The notes below the pieces were generated by a model, which saw only the letters and a program-made list of their open reading frames with translations, searched no databases and had not been told where the DNA came from. From NCBI RefSeq assembly GCF_026914185.1, contig NC_070566.1, positions 3,534,001 through 3,598,000 on the forward strand: a stretch of 64,000 bases of DNA. The letters are read 5' to 3'. The translations under genes and the position numbers were made by a program. Shown piece by piece: positions 9,675 through 19,723 of the stretch (the first letter of the stretch is position 1; each line of letters starts with the position of its first letter). Source of the stretch: Puccinia triticina (taxonomy: Eukaryota; Basidiomycota; Pucciniomycetes; Pucciniales; Pucciniaceae).

Positions 9675-12006
9675 ATGGCCGAACAAGCTCAATTCAACGT
9701 TCCAGACTCGTTGGACAACTCGTCACTTCGGGTCACTGGAATTCCTCAGCTTCAGGCTCCGGAGGCCAACTCCAATTATCTCAAATGGAGTTTCGTCGTC
9801 AAAGTCCACCTGAACTCTATCAGTCTCGGCTATCTCCTCAAGGAAGTCAAGCCCGAAGATCGTAACGCCAAATGGGCCAAGGACAACGCCGACGTTTGTT
9901 CCTTCATCGTCCGAACCATTCACCAAGACAACCTTTGTCTTATCCAAGCGTATCCCGACGATGCAAAAGGGATGTGGGACGCTCTTCACAAGGCTCATCT
10001 GGACTCCACCGCGGGAGGCCGAATCTACTGGCTCCGCAAGCTAGTCCTTCTTCGTTTGACTGAAGATGACATCGACTCCCACATCAAGGAGATGGCGGTA
10101 TGCGCCGAGCGACTCAACTCCCTCGTCACCGCCGAGAAACCTCTCACTGTGGACGACATCCATGCAGCTGCCCTCTTGGGATCTCTCCCCGTCGACTGGC
10201 TGCACTGTGTGTCCGCCATGATGAACGAGGAGAACGTTACCTCGGCTCGCATTGTCGCAGCTCTCAAGGCAGAGTCCCTTCGTCGCAAAGCTCGAGTCGA
10301 AGGCGCCGTCTCCGTCTCGGCTGCCCAATCGAGAACCTCTTCGAACACCAGGACCCGACCTCCCTTCAACGAGTCTCTATTCTGCTCATTCTGTCGCATT
10401 AAGGGTCATGAGCTATTGGCCTGTAAAAGTGCGGCTAGGGTCTTGGATGATCACCAACGCGGCCGCAGGTCTAACACCAATCAAAGTAGTCGCTCGGACT
10501 CTGACAAAGGCTCTTCCAGGGACAAACGTCCCACCTCTGGACGAAACCGTCCAACACCCAAACCGGCTGCCAAGGCCGGTCTCACCACTGTCGTTGAACT
10601 CGGCAGTGACTCATCCTACGAGTCAGACCAATCCGAATCCGCGTACGCTGGCACGGCTACCGACTTCCTCACTCCCGTCACAGCCCTCCAAACGTCGGTC
10701 GATGCCAACATCGACTCCGGGTGCTCGATGAGCATGACCCCATACTCCGACGATGTCACTCAACTCAGGGTCACATCTACTCCGGTCCGCCTTGCAGACA
10801 ACTCTGTCGTGTCGGCCACTCACAAAGGTTACTCTACCCTTCCTCTGGCCGTTTCCAAAGCCATCAGAACCCTGGTCGTCCCCACTCTCCACGAACCCCT
10901 TCTTTCCGTGGCTGGATTGTGCAACGCTTCTTTGCGAGTAGTCTTCACCCCGGATTCCTGTGACATCTATCACTCGAATGACTTTGAGGTCACCGGAAAC
11001 GTCGTCGGCCAGGGCTACCGAAAGGGAAATTTGTTCTACCTCCCTTCCGCCGAGGTTACGTCTCATTCCGCCTCCCTGGTTCCTGGACAACTGGCTGATA
11101 ATTCTCTTTTCGGTTACCATCAACGACTATCACACATAGGTCTGAAGTCCCTACGCCGCCTTCTCAAGCTCCACCGGATCAAACCATCATCCATGAATGA
11201 GGCCGATGTCCGCAAATGCCCTGTCTGTATTCAATCGAAGATGCACAGGTCACCTTTCACCTCTCGCTCTCCTTATTGCTCTAAAGTCCCCGGAGAACTC
11301 ATCCATTCGGATGTAGGATCTTTCGAAGTCGCATCCCGAGAGGGATACAAATACTTTGTTACTTTCATAGACGATTTTTCAAAGTCTCTTTCCGTCATGC
11401 CATTGAAATGCAAAAGCGATGTTTTTCGCTGTTTCAAACTCTTCAAAGCGTCCTTCGAAAAGGATGGGTGATTTATCATTCGTGCGTTACGATCGGACAA
11501 TGGCGGAGAGTACCTCTCCAAAGCATTTGAGACGTTTCTTCTTGATTCTGGCATCAATCACTCTCCGGGTCCTCCCCACTCCCCTGAGCTCAACGGTGTT
11601 GCGGAACGTGCGAACAGGACAATTGGCAACTTGATCAGATGTCTTTTGATCAGTTCCAAACTTCCTAAGTCGTTTTGGGCAGACGCTCTTCGCCACATTC
11701 TTCATTCCATCAACTCCATCCCTTTCTCCACCCCTTCTGGTTTCCACTCACCTCATTCTCTTCTGGGTCATGATTCCGTCGCTGTTGAATACTTACATCC
11801 CTTCGGCTGTCTAACTTGGTACAAGGTGCCTGAGGCGAATCGCAAGAAGCTTGATCCGAAAGCTCAAGCGGCGTTGTTCCTCTCCTATCTCCCGGATGGA
11901 AACGGATATCGCGTGTGGGATTTGGAGCGCCGTCAAGCAGTCAAAACCCGCGATGTCCTTTTCGATGACTCTGTCTTCCCATACGACCTTCGAACTGTAG
12001 GTCCGT
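9675..12006 (+). pseudogene. Copia gag-pol, 5' part (Gag, protease, integrase)
   Basis: The ATG at 9675 opens a frame with a copia-type Gag, a CX2CX4HX4C zinc knuckle (CSFCRIKGHELLAC, about residue 236), an aspartic protease with IDSGCS (about 346), a GAG-pre-integrase H/H/C/C module (about 475-515) and the DDE integrase core: first Asp in HSDVG, second in SDNGGEY, Glu in ELNGVAERANR. An in-frame TGA at 11469-11471 (codon 599) lies between the first two catalytic Asp residues; the frame stays open after it, so this is a point nonsense change, possibly from TGG. Translation would stop inside integrase. The frame runs to 12006, where the gypsy element begins; the other half continues in register at 20527. 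The longer upstream frame lacks a better ATG, so 9675 is preferred. Confidence 0.92.
12003..12006. repeat. Target-site duplication CCGT, left copy
   Basis: CCGT precedes the gypsy LTR here and follows the other LTR at 20523-20526. Removing the insert and one CCGT brings the two copia halves into one frame, which confirms the boundary. Confidence 0.85.
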
Positions 12007-12805
12007 TATGGACTCCTGTCGGGTCTGAGCCGTGGCAGTCGGTTGAGGGGATGGTGCTGAGTGCTGCCCTCGTCGGTGGTCCTGCGAAAATATCGGGAAT
12101 AGTCGAACAGAAGTGATAGCGGTTGGGGGGGGGGATTTGTTTGAGAGGGAACGAGGGGATGGAATACCCTCGGCGGTTTGGTTGGATGGAAAAACTCAGA
12201 AAAGAAACTCAGAGGGAAGCCGGCGCGGTCGTCGGAAACTCGGATAGTGCTCAAAAGAAATAAACTCAGGAAGCTCGGGTACTCAAAACTCAAAAAAAGG
12301 ATACGGAGATGGATCGACACGATCCGGGATCAATAAACTCTCAAAACTGTGATGATATCTTTCTGGGGGGAAGAGAGTACCATGCCGATCCCTCCTCCAA
12401 GTTCGGCTGAACTTGGATTCAGGCCCGCGACATGCCGCGCGACGAGCCCTCGCGCCCGCCGCGCCCGTACAACTAAGATGAGCAGAGAAGAAAGAACAAC
12501 CAAAGAGACAAACCAACAACAAAGGCCAAGAAAACAAACAAAGCCAAAACCAACCCTCCTCCAACTCAACCTCTCCAACGCGCGCAAGGAAGAAACAGAA
12601 AAAAAAAGAGAAAGACACGTGTAAAAGAAATGTAAATAGAGGAAACAGAAACAAAACCACATAAAACAAAAGGGAAGAGAAGAAAGAAAGGAAAGGGAAA
12701 GAAGGAAAGAGGGTGAGAAATGATAACCGGAGATATTGAGGGTCTTGATGATCTTGAGGCCTTTATCCCGGTGTCTTGATCCTGTGTACGCGCCAGAACT
12801 CCACA
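12007..12805 (-). repeat. Gypsy 3' LTR (left copy)
   Basis: 799 bp, near-identical to 19724-20522. The open frames seen within it on both strands occur in both copies and are only shadows of the repeat. It interrupts the copia frame directly after position 12006. Confidence 0.93.
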
Positions 12806-12816
12806 TCTCCTCCCAG
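12806..12816 (-). promoter_or_regulatory. Gypsy polypurine tract
   Basis: On the minus strand CTGGGAGGAGA stands directly before the TGTGGAG start of the 3' LTR, the expected place and composition for plus-strand DNA priming. Confidence 0.75.
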
Positions 12817-12860
12817 ATTGCAGTCTGTCCCTAGACTGCGCGCCGTTCCTCGACTAGATG

Positions 12861-12970
12861 CTGCCGGACAAAGAAAGGGAAAACCAAGACGGGGTGGCTC
12901 ACAGAGTGGCATGTAATGCTATGGACGCGCGTAGAAAACCCTCGAGGTGCATACACATGGGAGGACTTAC
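12861..12970 (-). other. Intron-like module E (end of pol)
   Basis: On the minus strand it starts GTAAGTCC at 12970 and ends in a pyrimidine stretch with GGCAG at 12861, 110 nt. The first 75 nt or so match the other four modules (shared TGCACCTC and GCCAC...TGTGAG). The pol stop codon TAA lies inside the GTAAGT donor. Intron nature is inferred. Confidence 0.55.
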
Positions 12971-15576
12971 TTTTGTCCTTGCCCCTTCTCGCGGAAGTAG
13001 TACTTCTTAACCTGATCAGCTGCAAATCGCCTCTTGAGTTCGGTGCCGTCCAACTCGGCCAAGATGTAGGAGCCTCCTTCGACTTGACGGACGACACGAT
13101 AGGGCCCGTTCCACCTATTAGCAAACAACTGCCCCCACTGGATCTCCAGTGACCGGTTATACGCCATAACCATCTCACCCGGCTCAAGCGAGTCGCGAAG
13201 CCGGTCGGAGCGCTTGTCCGTCCAATATCTGACTGAGTCATTCCGCGCCTCCATCATCCTGCGATAGGCAATGCCGCGAGTTTCTTCACTGCGTTCGAGC
13301 TGAAGGGATCTCGCCGCTAGAAGGTCCGCCGTAGTGCGCACTGATTCCCACTCGACGCCAAGGTAAGACTCCATTTCCAAGTCAATCGGCAAAACCGCCC
13401 GCTGCCCAAAAACCAACTCGTACGGCGAGTAGCCTGTCGTGCGCTTCGTTGAGACCCGGTCCGCAAAGAGGACCAGCGGAAGAAACTTGCGGCAATTCTT
13501 GCCACTCTCGCCGGCTAACTTGACCAACGCTGCCTTCAAAGGTGCATGCCCTCGTTCGACCATACCCTGTCCTTCCGGATAATACGGAGTGGAAACCCGA
13601 TGTTGCCCCGGCAAGGTCCGAAGCATCTCTGCCAGAGCGCCTCCAAATTCTGAGCCGCCGTCCGTCGAATAGGCTTGAGCCGGGCCATAACGCATGGTCC
13701 AGTGCTCCTGAAGGAAGGATGCCACCGCCTCAGAAGTCAGATTGTTCAGAATTTTAGCTTCCACCCAGCCCGAGAAATCATCACGTGCCACGATAAGGTA
13801 CTTAGCTCCGCTGGCCTTCAAATGCACCGCGTCCATGGCCACTCGCCCGAAAACCGTCGATTCTCCCGTCGGGTAACGCTGCTCCAGAGGTCTTCGAAGG
13901 CTGCGCCGCTGACAGGCGTCGCAACTCTGACACCAGCGCGCCACGGATTGCTTCAAAGAGGGCCACCAAAAGCGCTCGGAAACCCTTCGGTAGGTCTCTG
14001 TTACCCCGCGGTGACCCAAATCCTCGTGTAGCTGCCGAAGGACTTCCCCTTGCTTCGACGGGATCGTGATGACTATTCGCGGCAGGGGACTTCCTCTCTT
14101 CATGAGTCTTCCATTCTGAACAAAGAAATCCGACGACTTCCTCTTCAAAGCTCGGAACTCCTCGGCACCCATTCCCTCAGGTTTGATCAAATCGGCTAGA
14201 AACTGCTCCATTTGGCGCCAATAACCCTCCTGGTATCCCATGTACTCGTCCATCCGAGCCGGAAAAGAACACACCGGTCGGACCAAGGGGGCTTCCTCAT
14301 CAAAATCGGAGGGAGGATCGGATTCCTCGTCGCCTTGGGGGCGCCGTGACAAGCCGTCCGGCATAGTGAACGATTTGCCGGGACGATGGACAACGTCGAA
14401 GGAGAACAGCTGGATGAAAGATACCCAGCGCGTCATCGGCGCATTGGGCAGACTCGGAGCGTTGATCATTTGAACCAGGGACTGAGCATCCACCTGTAGC
14501 TCGAAATGCTGCCCCCACAATACCGTTTGAAGCTTTTTCAGTATACGGGCGACGCCACATAACTCGAGCTTTGCCTGCGAATATCGTGACTCCACATCCG
14601 AGAAGAGCAAAGACTCGTAAAGCGCCGGACGATCCAAACCATTCGAGTCTTCCTGGGTAAGCACCGCGCCTGCGGCATGAAAGCTAGAGTCCACCGCCAG
14701 CTTGAGCTTCCCAGCATCCGGACCGTAGTCGATCTTGACCAAAACGATGTCTTTCCCGACGATATTCTTGAGTTCCTGGAAGGCCTGCTCGCATTCTTCG
14801 GTCCAACGCCACTCCGAATCCTTGCGCGTCAGCCGGCGGAGGGGTAGACAGATCTGAGACAACGATGGAATGAAAATTCGGACGTAGACGACGACACCCA
14901 AGAAACCTCGCACTTCGGTTGCGCTGACAGGAGTTGGCCAAGACACGATCTTGTTGACTTTACTGACCGCCATTTTCCTGCCCTCTATACAGACCACGTG
15001 GCCCACAATTTCTAAGGCGGGGACGCAGGCCGCCAGCTTTGATGCGGAAACCGTCAGACCAGATTCCTCAATTCGAAAAAGGATGCGCTCTAGAACCTCG
15101 GCGTACTCCCAAATGAAGCGTCGAATTCCACGATGCCAGGACAGAAGCTCGCCCTCGTAGTCAGACTTTGGACCTTTGATTCCCCCATCGTCGATGAAGA
15201 TGCCGGCATGCTCAGGGATCTCGTCTTGTAGTATCCAAACCATTTGCGCTTGGTAGACTGCTACTGAGTTCGTGGCTCCTTGGGGGAGTCGGGTCAACTG
15301 GAACCGACCTAGAGGCGTGTCGAAAGTAGTTAAAGGCCGAGAAATGGGGTGTAGTGCGCGCTCGTCGTAGCCGCCCATAATATCCCCAAGACCATAACAC
15401 GCGCGACCCGAAAAAGACTCAACAAACTCCTCCGTCGCCGGAGGAACCCCGGCATCCCGAATCGTCACCTTATTCAGCGGTTGCAGATCATGTACTACCC
15501 TGAGTTTACCGTTTCCTTTTAGAACGCAGAAGACAGGGCTAGAGTAGCTTGACGTCGACTGTTCGTATAGACCATT

Positions 15577-15579
15577 TCA
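15577..15579 (-). other. In-frame TGA in gypsy pol
   Basis: The frames before and after are in the same register and continue one conserved segment (..IIRERV, stop, NGLYEQS..). A CGA-to-TGA change is a simple origin. Because the LTRs are almost identical, the change is recent or was inherited from the source copy. Confidence 0.85.
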
Positions 15580-16118
15580 AACTCTTTCCCGGATGATACG
15601 GATATACTCCTCAATCTTGGCGGCCGGAATCGGAATCTTTCCCTTCTGCCACGGTTCATGTTCAATGACGGGGATGATATACGGGAGTCCGTAGGTCTCC
15701 TTCAGCAGTCCCCGCTCATCCTCGGTGAAGGCGATGGCAAGGTTGCGTTCCGCCAGTACATTCTTGATCAACGACAATTCGTCCGGGTAGAGCCAGCCCT
15801 CCGGGCCAAAGTTAACCACCGAAAGGCGCTCCTCAGTTACTCGACCCTTGGGTACAAACGGTCCGGCTAGAGAGCGAGATAAGCCTTGATACGGGTCGCG
15901 TGAGAGAGGCGGGCGGCGAAGCGGAGGGTTCAATTCCTGAGGCATCGGCTGATTCACCGGTTTGACCTTCTTGGCGACTGGTTTGTACTTGGCCGCCAGC
16001 GCCAAATAGCCGCCCTCCTTCCATGATCGCGCCAAATCCACCTGCGCGCTGTACCCAAGCCCGGAATCCATGAGAAGACGCGTCCGATGCTCCGCCCAAC
16101 TCCCGAATGCCGCCTTAT

Positions 16119-16230
16119 CTGAAAAGGAGAGTCCATCCGGGAAGTCTTTGCTCACGTATGTGGCACGCGGCAGGGTTTTCGACGATTGGGGAGCATCACG
16201 CCTCGGAGGTGCATATTGGTGGGAACTTAC
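16119..16230 (-). other. Intron-like module D (in pol)
   Basis: 112 nt on the minus strand, GTAAGT at 16230 to CTCCTTTTCAG at 16119. Same core as modules A-C and E. It is 243 bp (81 codons) from module C, so C and D form an in-frame tandem duplication. The frame is open through it. Confidence 0.55.
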
Positions 16231-16361
16231 TTTCACGCCATATGCCCTCCACGACGGTCCGAACATTACAATTCCTCCTTCACATTCCATTCCAAGAGAG
16301 CATAGTTTAAGCTCGTTGCGGAGCTCCGCTCCGCACACCGCGCCTTCTGTCGCGCCAGGTC

Positions 16362-16473
16362 CTGAAAGAAAAGCACCAGAATCCGGGTTGTGGCTCACCA
16401 GAGTGGCACGGGGCAGGGTTTTCGACGGTTGAGAAGCATCACGCCTCGGAGGTGCATATTGGGAGGAACTTAC
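16362..16473 (-). other. Intron-like module C (in pol)
   Basis: 112 nt on the minus strand, GTAAGT at 16473 to GCTTTTCTTTCAG at 16362. Same core as the others. Read through, it encodes the same peptide pattern as module D (YAPPRRDA...SKTLPRA). Confidence 0.55.
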
Positions 16474-16720
16474 TTTGTTACTCCCAATCCTCCGCGGTAT
16501 CTCAGAATCTGGTTTACGTGCTTGAGCCTCTGTTTCCAAGGAAATTAGTTTATTCTCTTCGCGGAGACGATCACAGTTTGAATCTTGAGACTTCTCCTGA
16601 AACGAGAATTGAGAACTTGCGGAGGGTTCCCGTGATGGGGCTGAGGCCTCCTTGTGATGAAACGAGGATAGTTTATTCTCTTCTCGGAGACGACAATCCG
16701 GGCTTGAAGGGTTGACGGTA

Positions 16721-16821
16721 CTGGAAAAGAAAGGGGGCGAACAGGGGCGGCTCACAGCGTGGCATGTAATGTTTTCGACGCGCGTAGAGATGCCCGGAGG
16801 TGCACAATGGATGGGACTTAC
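16721..16821 (-). other. Intron-like module B (in pol)
   Basis: 101 nt on the minus strand, GTAAGT at 16821 to CTTTCTTTTCCAG at 16721. It is 348 bp (116 codons) from module C and in the same frame phase. Its core is closest to modules A and E. Confidence 0.55.
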
Positions 16822-17096
16822 TTCTGTCTCTCTAATGCCCAGCGAAATACCCCTTTTTTCCTCTCCCGCACCTCTTCTAGTGTACAACTGAGACTTGAAA
16901 CTGAACTGAAACTGAAAGCCGATCTTCTTTTTGCTGTTTTTGATTATCTGTGAATGTTTTTCGGGTTTTCTGATTTGGTGACTGAAAGAAGAAGTGAAAA
17001 GAAAAGCGGGCCGATGATACTCGAAAAGATGAGTCGATTCGACGGCGAGAGTTCGAGCATCTAGATTAAAACTGCCGTGTACCGAACCAACTGTGC

Positions 17097-19235
17097 TCAT
17101 AAAAAAGGACGATCCTCCGAAGAATCGTCGGGGAGCCGCGCCACATGAGTAAGCACTGCCTTACGGCCCTGACCTGGGAAATCACGCTCCCATCGACCTG
17201 ACCCAGTCGAACACAAAGAAACCTCGATGTTTCTTCCAGTGGCGTCCGGTATGATAAGCTTCTCGCCCGATTGTGGTGAGAACGCCAGCGTAGCCGCCAC
17301 ATCCATTAGGAAGGGCCGACCTAAGATCAGCGGCCCGTCCATCTTTGTGATCCAAAAGTGACAAGTCTTCACCAACGACTTGCCGATCCGGACCTGCACA
17401 TCTTCAGCTACACCCATCAATTCACAGGCCTGGTTATTGATACCGTAGACCGCGGATGCAAAGTTAACACGAGGGCTTAGATTAAATTTGTTGGCCATGG
17501 CGTCCGAGATCAGATTCAATTGAGAGCCCGAGTCGACAAGGGGAGACGCTGAGGTCTCATCGTCCCCAATGAGACACGGCAAATATCCCAGGGGGCAGGA
17601 GTAAAGGTTTGGATCGGTTCCCAAATCTCTGTCAGAGACCTCAGCCAACGTCCCGGAGTTCACCTTCAGCTCTTCGGTTCCGACCTCAACACGCCGTCTA
17701 GATACCCATTTCTTCATGCCTTCGGCTATGGAGGGGGAGATCGCCATGAGTTCCGATACCGTGATGTCGGGCACCTTCAACACGGCTATCTTTTGCAATA
17801 CGCCGTCAACCGCATTCGGGTGTTCGCGCGAGACCTCTCTTTCAAAGCGCACTTTCGGACCAGCAGCCTTTGTGGGCGTCGGCGGAGTCGTGGGGCGATC
17901 GGGAGACAGCTCGTGCGTTGGGTCGCCTCCAGGACTGCGCTCGAAAAGCTCCGCCTCCTCGTCCATCGCACTTCTTTCTTCGGGAACAGGCGGAGTTGGA
18001 GCTCGACGGATAGGGCGCTTCGCGGCACTGAGAGGGACGGCTGGGGCCTTATAAGGCTTCGAGTCTTCATGCCGCTTCCTTCCCGCCGGGTCGGCCTCAT
18101 AAGCTCCCGAGAATGACTGAGACGTCACCGCGGGCGGGTACCACGGTTGAAGAGACCCGCAACCGACTTTGAATCCCACGGCGGGCTCCGTCGCCGCCTG
18201 ACTTGCTGCAGTTCTCATGGGCTGGAACGACGCCACCACATGACGAATCGGCCTGGTAGAGTCCCAGGGTATCAAAGCTCCATTCGGCAAAAAGAAATTT
18301 GTGCCCTTCTGCTCTACGAGGTTGTCGTCCTTATCCTTCTGGAGCTCGAAGCAGCGGGCGGTCCCGTGTCCCTCGCGATGGCAGTAGAAACACACCATCG
18401 GACCCCGCGGATTCTGTGACTGCGATGGTTTACCCGGTACCGAGGCCAGCTTCTGGTCAAGCTTCTGTTCGAAAGACTCGAACATCTTCGACAGCTCATC
18501 CATAGTGGGAACGGGCTTCGGCGGAGCCGCTACCGCCTTCGGGCGCCTCTCCTCTCCCATCCGCTGCATGATACCATTCGACTCGCTCAAAGTCGCGGGT
18601 CCCACCGGTTTAGACGCCTTTGAATCTTCGAAGATCAACGCGGTCTGCCTTCTCATTACTTCAGTGATTGCAGCTTTAAGAACATCGAATTTTGGCAACT
18701 TGAAGCGGTTGTCGGCTGTGGTGATCATCGTATTATCTTTAAGCAGCTGTTCGCGAATTCGATCCTGGACAACTAGCGAGAACGACTGATAGTAGTCGTT
18801 ACGGATCTCCTCCACGGAATCGATATGATCCTTGGCGAGAAGGTAGGCCTGAATGGGCTCCCAGTGCTTCCTGAAGGCCTGATAGTCCTCCACAGAGGAA
18901 ACCCCTCCGCGCGCAACCCATCCCTCCGTCAAAGTCCTGATGTCTCGAGCGGTGAATTTCGCCGAGTCAACTTCTCCCCAGTAGGACAACATTGAAGCCT
19001 TCAACTTCGGCCAGTTCGGCGGCTCATAGCCTTCCAAGGTCTCCAGAACATCGAGGAGCGCGTCGTCCACAAAGAAGAACAACTGCTCGGCCATGTCCTG
19101 CCCCGAGGCTTTGTCCAAGCGAGCAGCGACTTGATACTGGTGCAGGAAGCGTTCGACGTTGGTCCCATCGAACTTGAGGCTCTTGCCGTGCGGCGGTTTG
19201 ATCTTGACGGCCTCAACGGTTGTGGGTTCGGCCAT
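17097..19235 (-). CDS. Gypsy Gag-protease polyprotein
   Basis: 712-residue intact frame starting at the ATG at 19235. The N-terminal half is a retrotransposon-type Gag. A CX2CX4HX4C knuckle (CFYCHREGHGTARC, about residue 280) would bind the genomic RNA, and a proline-rich linker follows. A retropepsin-like aspartic protease motif (PLVDSGSQLNLIS, about 563) lies near the end, so protease belongs to ORF1 and pol starts after it. The last codons are CCT TTT TTA TGA: a canonical U UUU UUA slippery heptamer at 17106-17100 followed at once by the stop, with the pol ATG overlapping it. The leader module A ends 27 nt upstream of the start codon. No damage is seen in this frame. Confidence 0.9.
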   Translation of the reverse strand: MAEPTTVEAVKIKPPHGKSLKFDGTNVERFLHQYQVAARLDKASGQDMAEQLFFFVDDALLDVLETLEGYEPPNWPKLKASMLSYWGEVDSAKFTARDIRTLTEGWVARGGVSSVEDYQAFRKHWEPIQAYLLAKDHIDSVEEIRNDYYQSFSLVVQDRIREQLLKDNTMITTADNRFKLPKFDVLKAAITEVMRRQTALIFEDSKASKPVGPATLSESNGIMQRMGEERRPKAVAAPPKPVPTMDELSKMFESFEQKLDQKLASVPGKPSQSQNPRGPMVCFYCHREGHGTARCFELQKDKDDNLVEQKGTNFFLPNGALIPWDSTRPIRHVVASFQPMRTAASQAATEPAVGFKVGCGSLQPWYPPAVTSQSFSGAYEADPAGRKRHEDSKPYKAPAVPLSAAKRPIRRAPTPPVPEERSAMDEEAELFERSPGGDPTHELSPDRPTTPPTPTKAAGPKVRFEREVSREHPNAVDGVLQKIAVLKVPDITVSELMAISPSIAEGMKKWVSRRRVEVGTEELKVNSGTLAEVSDRDLGTDPNLYSCPLGYLPCLIGDDETSASPLVDSGSQLNLISDAMANKFNLSPRVNFASAVYGINNQACELMGVAEDVQVRIGKSLVKTCHFWITKMDGPLILGRPFLMDVAATLAFSPQSGEKLIIPDATGRNIEVSLCSTGSGRWERDFPGQGRKAVLTHVARLPDDSSEDRPFL
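17100..17106 (-). promoter_or_regulatory. U UUU UUA slippery heptamer at the gag-pol junction
   Basis: In gag phase the minus strand reads CCT TTT TTA TGA. A -1 slip on T TTT TTA places the ribosome exactly in the pol frame at ATG AGC. This is the consensus heptamer of -1 frameshift sites. The stop directly after it and the ATGA overlap also permit termination-reinitiation. Use is inferred. Confidence 0.6.
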
Positions 19236-19262
19236 CTTGCTCTTGAGAATCTTCAGACTGAA

Positions 19263-19361
19263 CTAACAAACAAAGCGGACGCGATAGGACGGCTCACAGT
19301 GTGGCGAGTGATGTTTGAAACACGTAGATAGCCCTAGAGGTGCACTATGGATGGGACTTAC
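19263..19361 (-). other. Intron-like module A (5' leader)
   Basis: 99 nt on the minus strand, GTAAGTCC at 19361 to GTTTGTTAG at 19263, lying between the primer site and the gag ATG at 19235. An alternative acceptor, TTCAG, is 5 nt further on. It shares the module core (TGCACCTC, GCCACACTGTGAG). Confidence 0.55.
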
Positions 19362-19670
19362 TTCTATCCCTCCTATGCCCCGCGTCTGAACGCCCTAAGA
19401 AAAGATTAAAAAAATAAAAGAAAACCCGGACGATTAACCAACGCCACGAAAACTTCGCGCTGATCTTGATCCTGAAACGAGGATCCCGAAACGACTTCGA
19501 GATAAACTTGAGCTCCTGAGACGAATCAGTCGCGCGGCAAAAGAATCTGTTGCTTTAAAGGATCTGGTTCTTCCGCGCCGACCCTTCCGAATCAGAATCC
19601 CGAATAATCAAAAGAAAAAAAAGAAAGAAAATTCCAGCCTAAGACCGCCAGTCCGTCTCGAAATCCTGAG

Positions 19671-19721
19671 GCGAGACTGTAAATCTTGAGGTCGCTGGTT
19701 CGATCCCGGCTCGGGGGACCA
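19671..19721 (-). promoter_or_regulatory. Primer-binding region complementary to the 3' half of tRNA-Tyr
   Basis: Read on the plus strand, this stretch is the 3' half of a tRNA. It has an anticodon arm CGAGA-CTGTAAA-TCTTG (anticodon GTA, Tyr), a variable loop AGGTC, a T-arm GCTGG-TTCGATC-CCGGC, then TCGGGGGACCA. All stems pair. The minus-strand element therefore starts its internal region, two bases after the LTR, with the complement of about 51 nt of tRNA-Tyr. Only about 18 nt (19704-19721) is needed as primer site. No 5' tRNA half is present, so it is not a tRNA gene. Confidence 0.85.
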
Positions 19722-19723
19722 AA

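Larger units (their letters stand above)
12967..17100 (-). pseudogene. Gypsy pol (RT, RNase H, integrase) with one in-frame TGA
   Basis: One minus-strand frame runs from the ATG at 17100 to the TAA ending at 12967, broken only by TGA at 15577-15579. The part before the stop (17100-15580) holds a repetitive spacer and then the usual segment leading into RT (HEPWQKGKIPIP). After the stop come the RT start (SSYSSPVFCVLKGNGKLRVV), an RT active site with FIDDGG, RNase H (AVDSSFHAAGAVL, opening residues), an integrase zinc module (HEDLGHRG...CQSCDACQ) and the DDE core with MDAVH, STDGGSEF and EGQGMVERGH. The ATG overlaps the gag stop as ATGA, and a U UUU UUA heptamer directly precedes it, so pol is probably made by -1 frameshifting or reinitiation. 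The TGA sits where related elements have an ordinary residue, hence a likely disabling mutation. Confidence 0.9.

Noticed and set aside
12283..12806. Hydrophobic and basic open frames of 128, 158 and 91 codons
   Set aside because: They lie inside the gypsy LTR and recur identically at 20000-20523; no family resemblance.
15577..15579. Programmed readthrough or recoding of the pol TGA
   Set aside because: It falls within a conserved segment leading into RT and has no recognisable readthrough context; a mutation is simpler.
19671..19721. tRNA-Tyr gene on the plus strand
   Set aside because: Only the 3' half including CCA is present; no acceptor 5' strand or D-arm upstream. Its place beside the LTR explains it as a primer-binding region.
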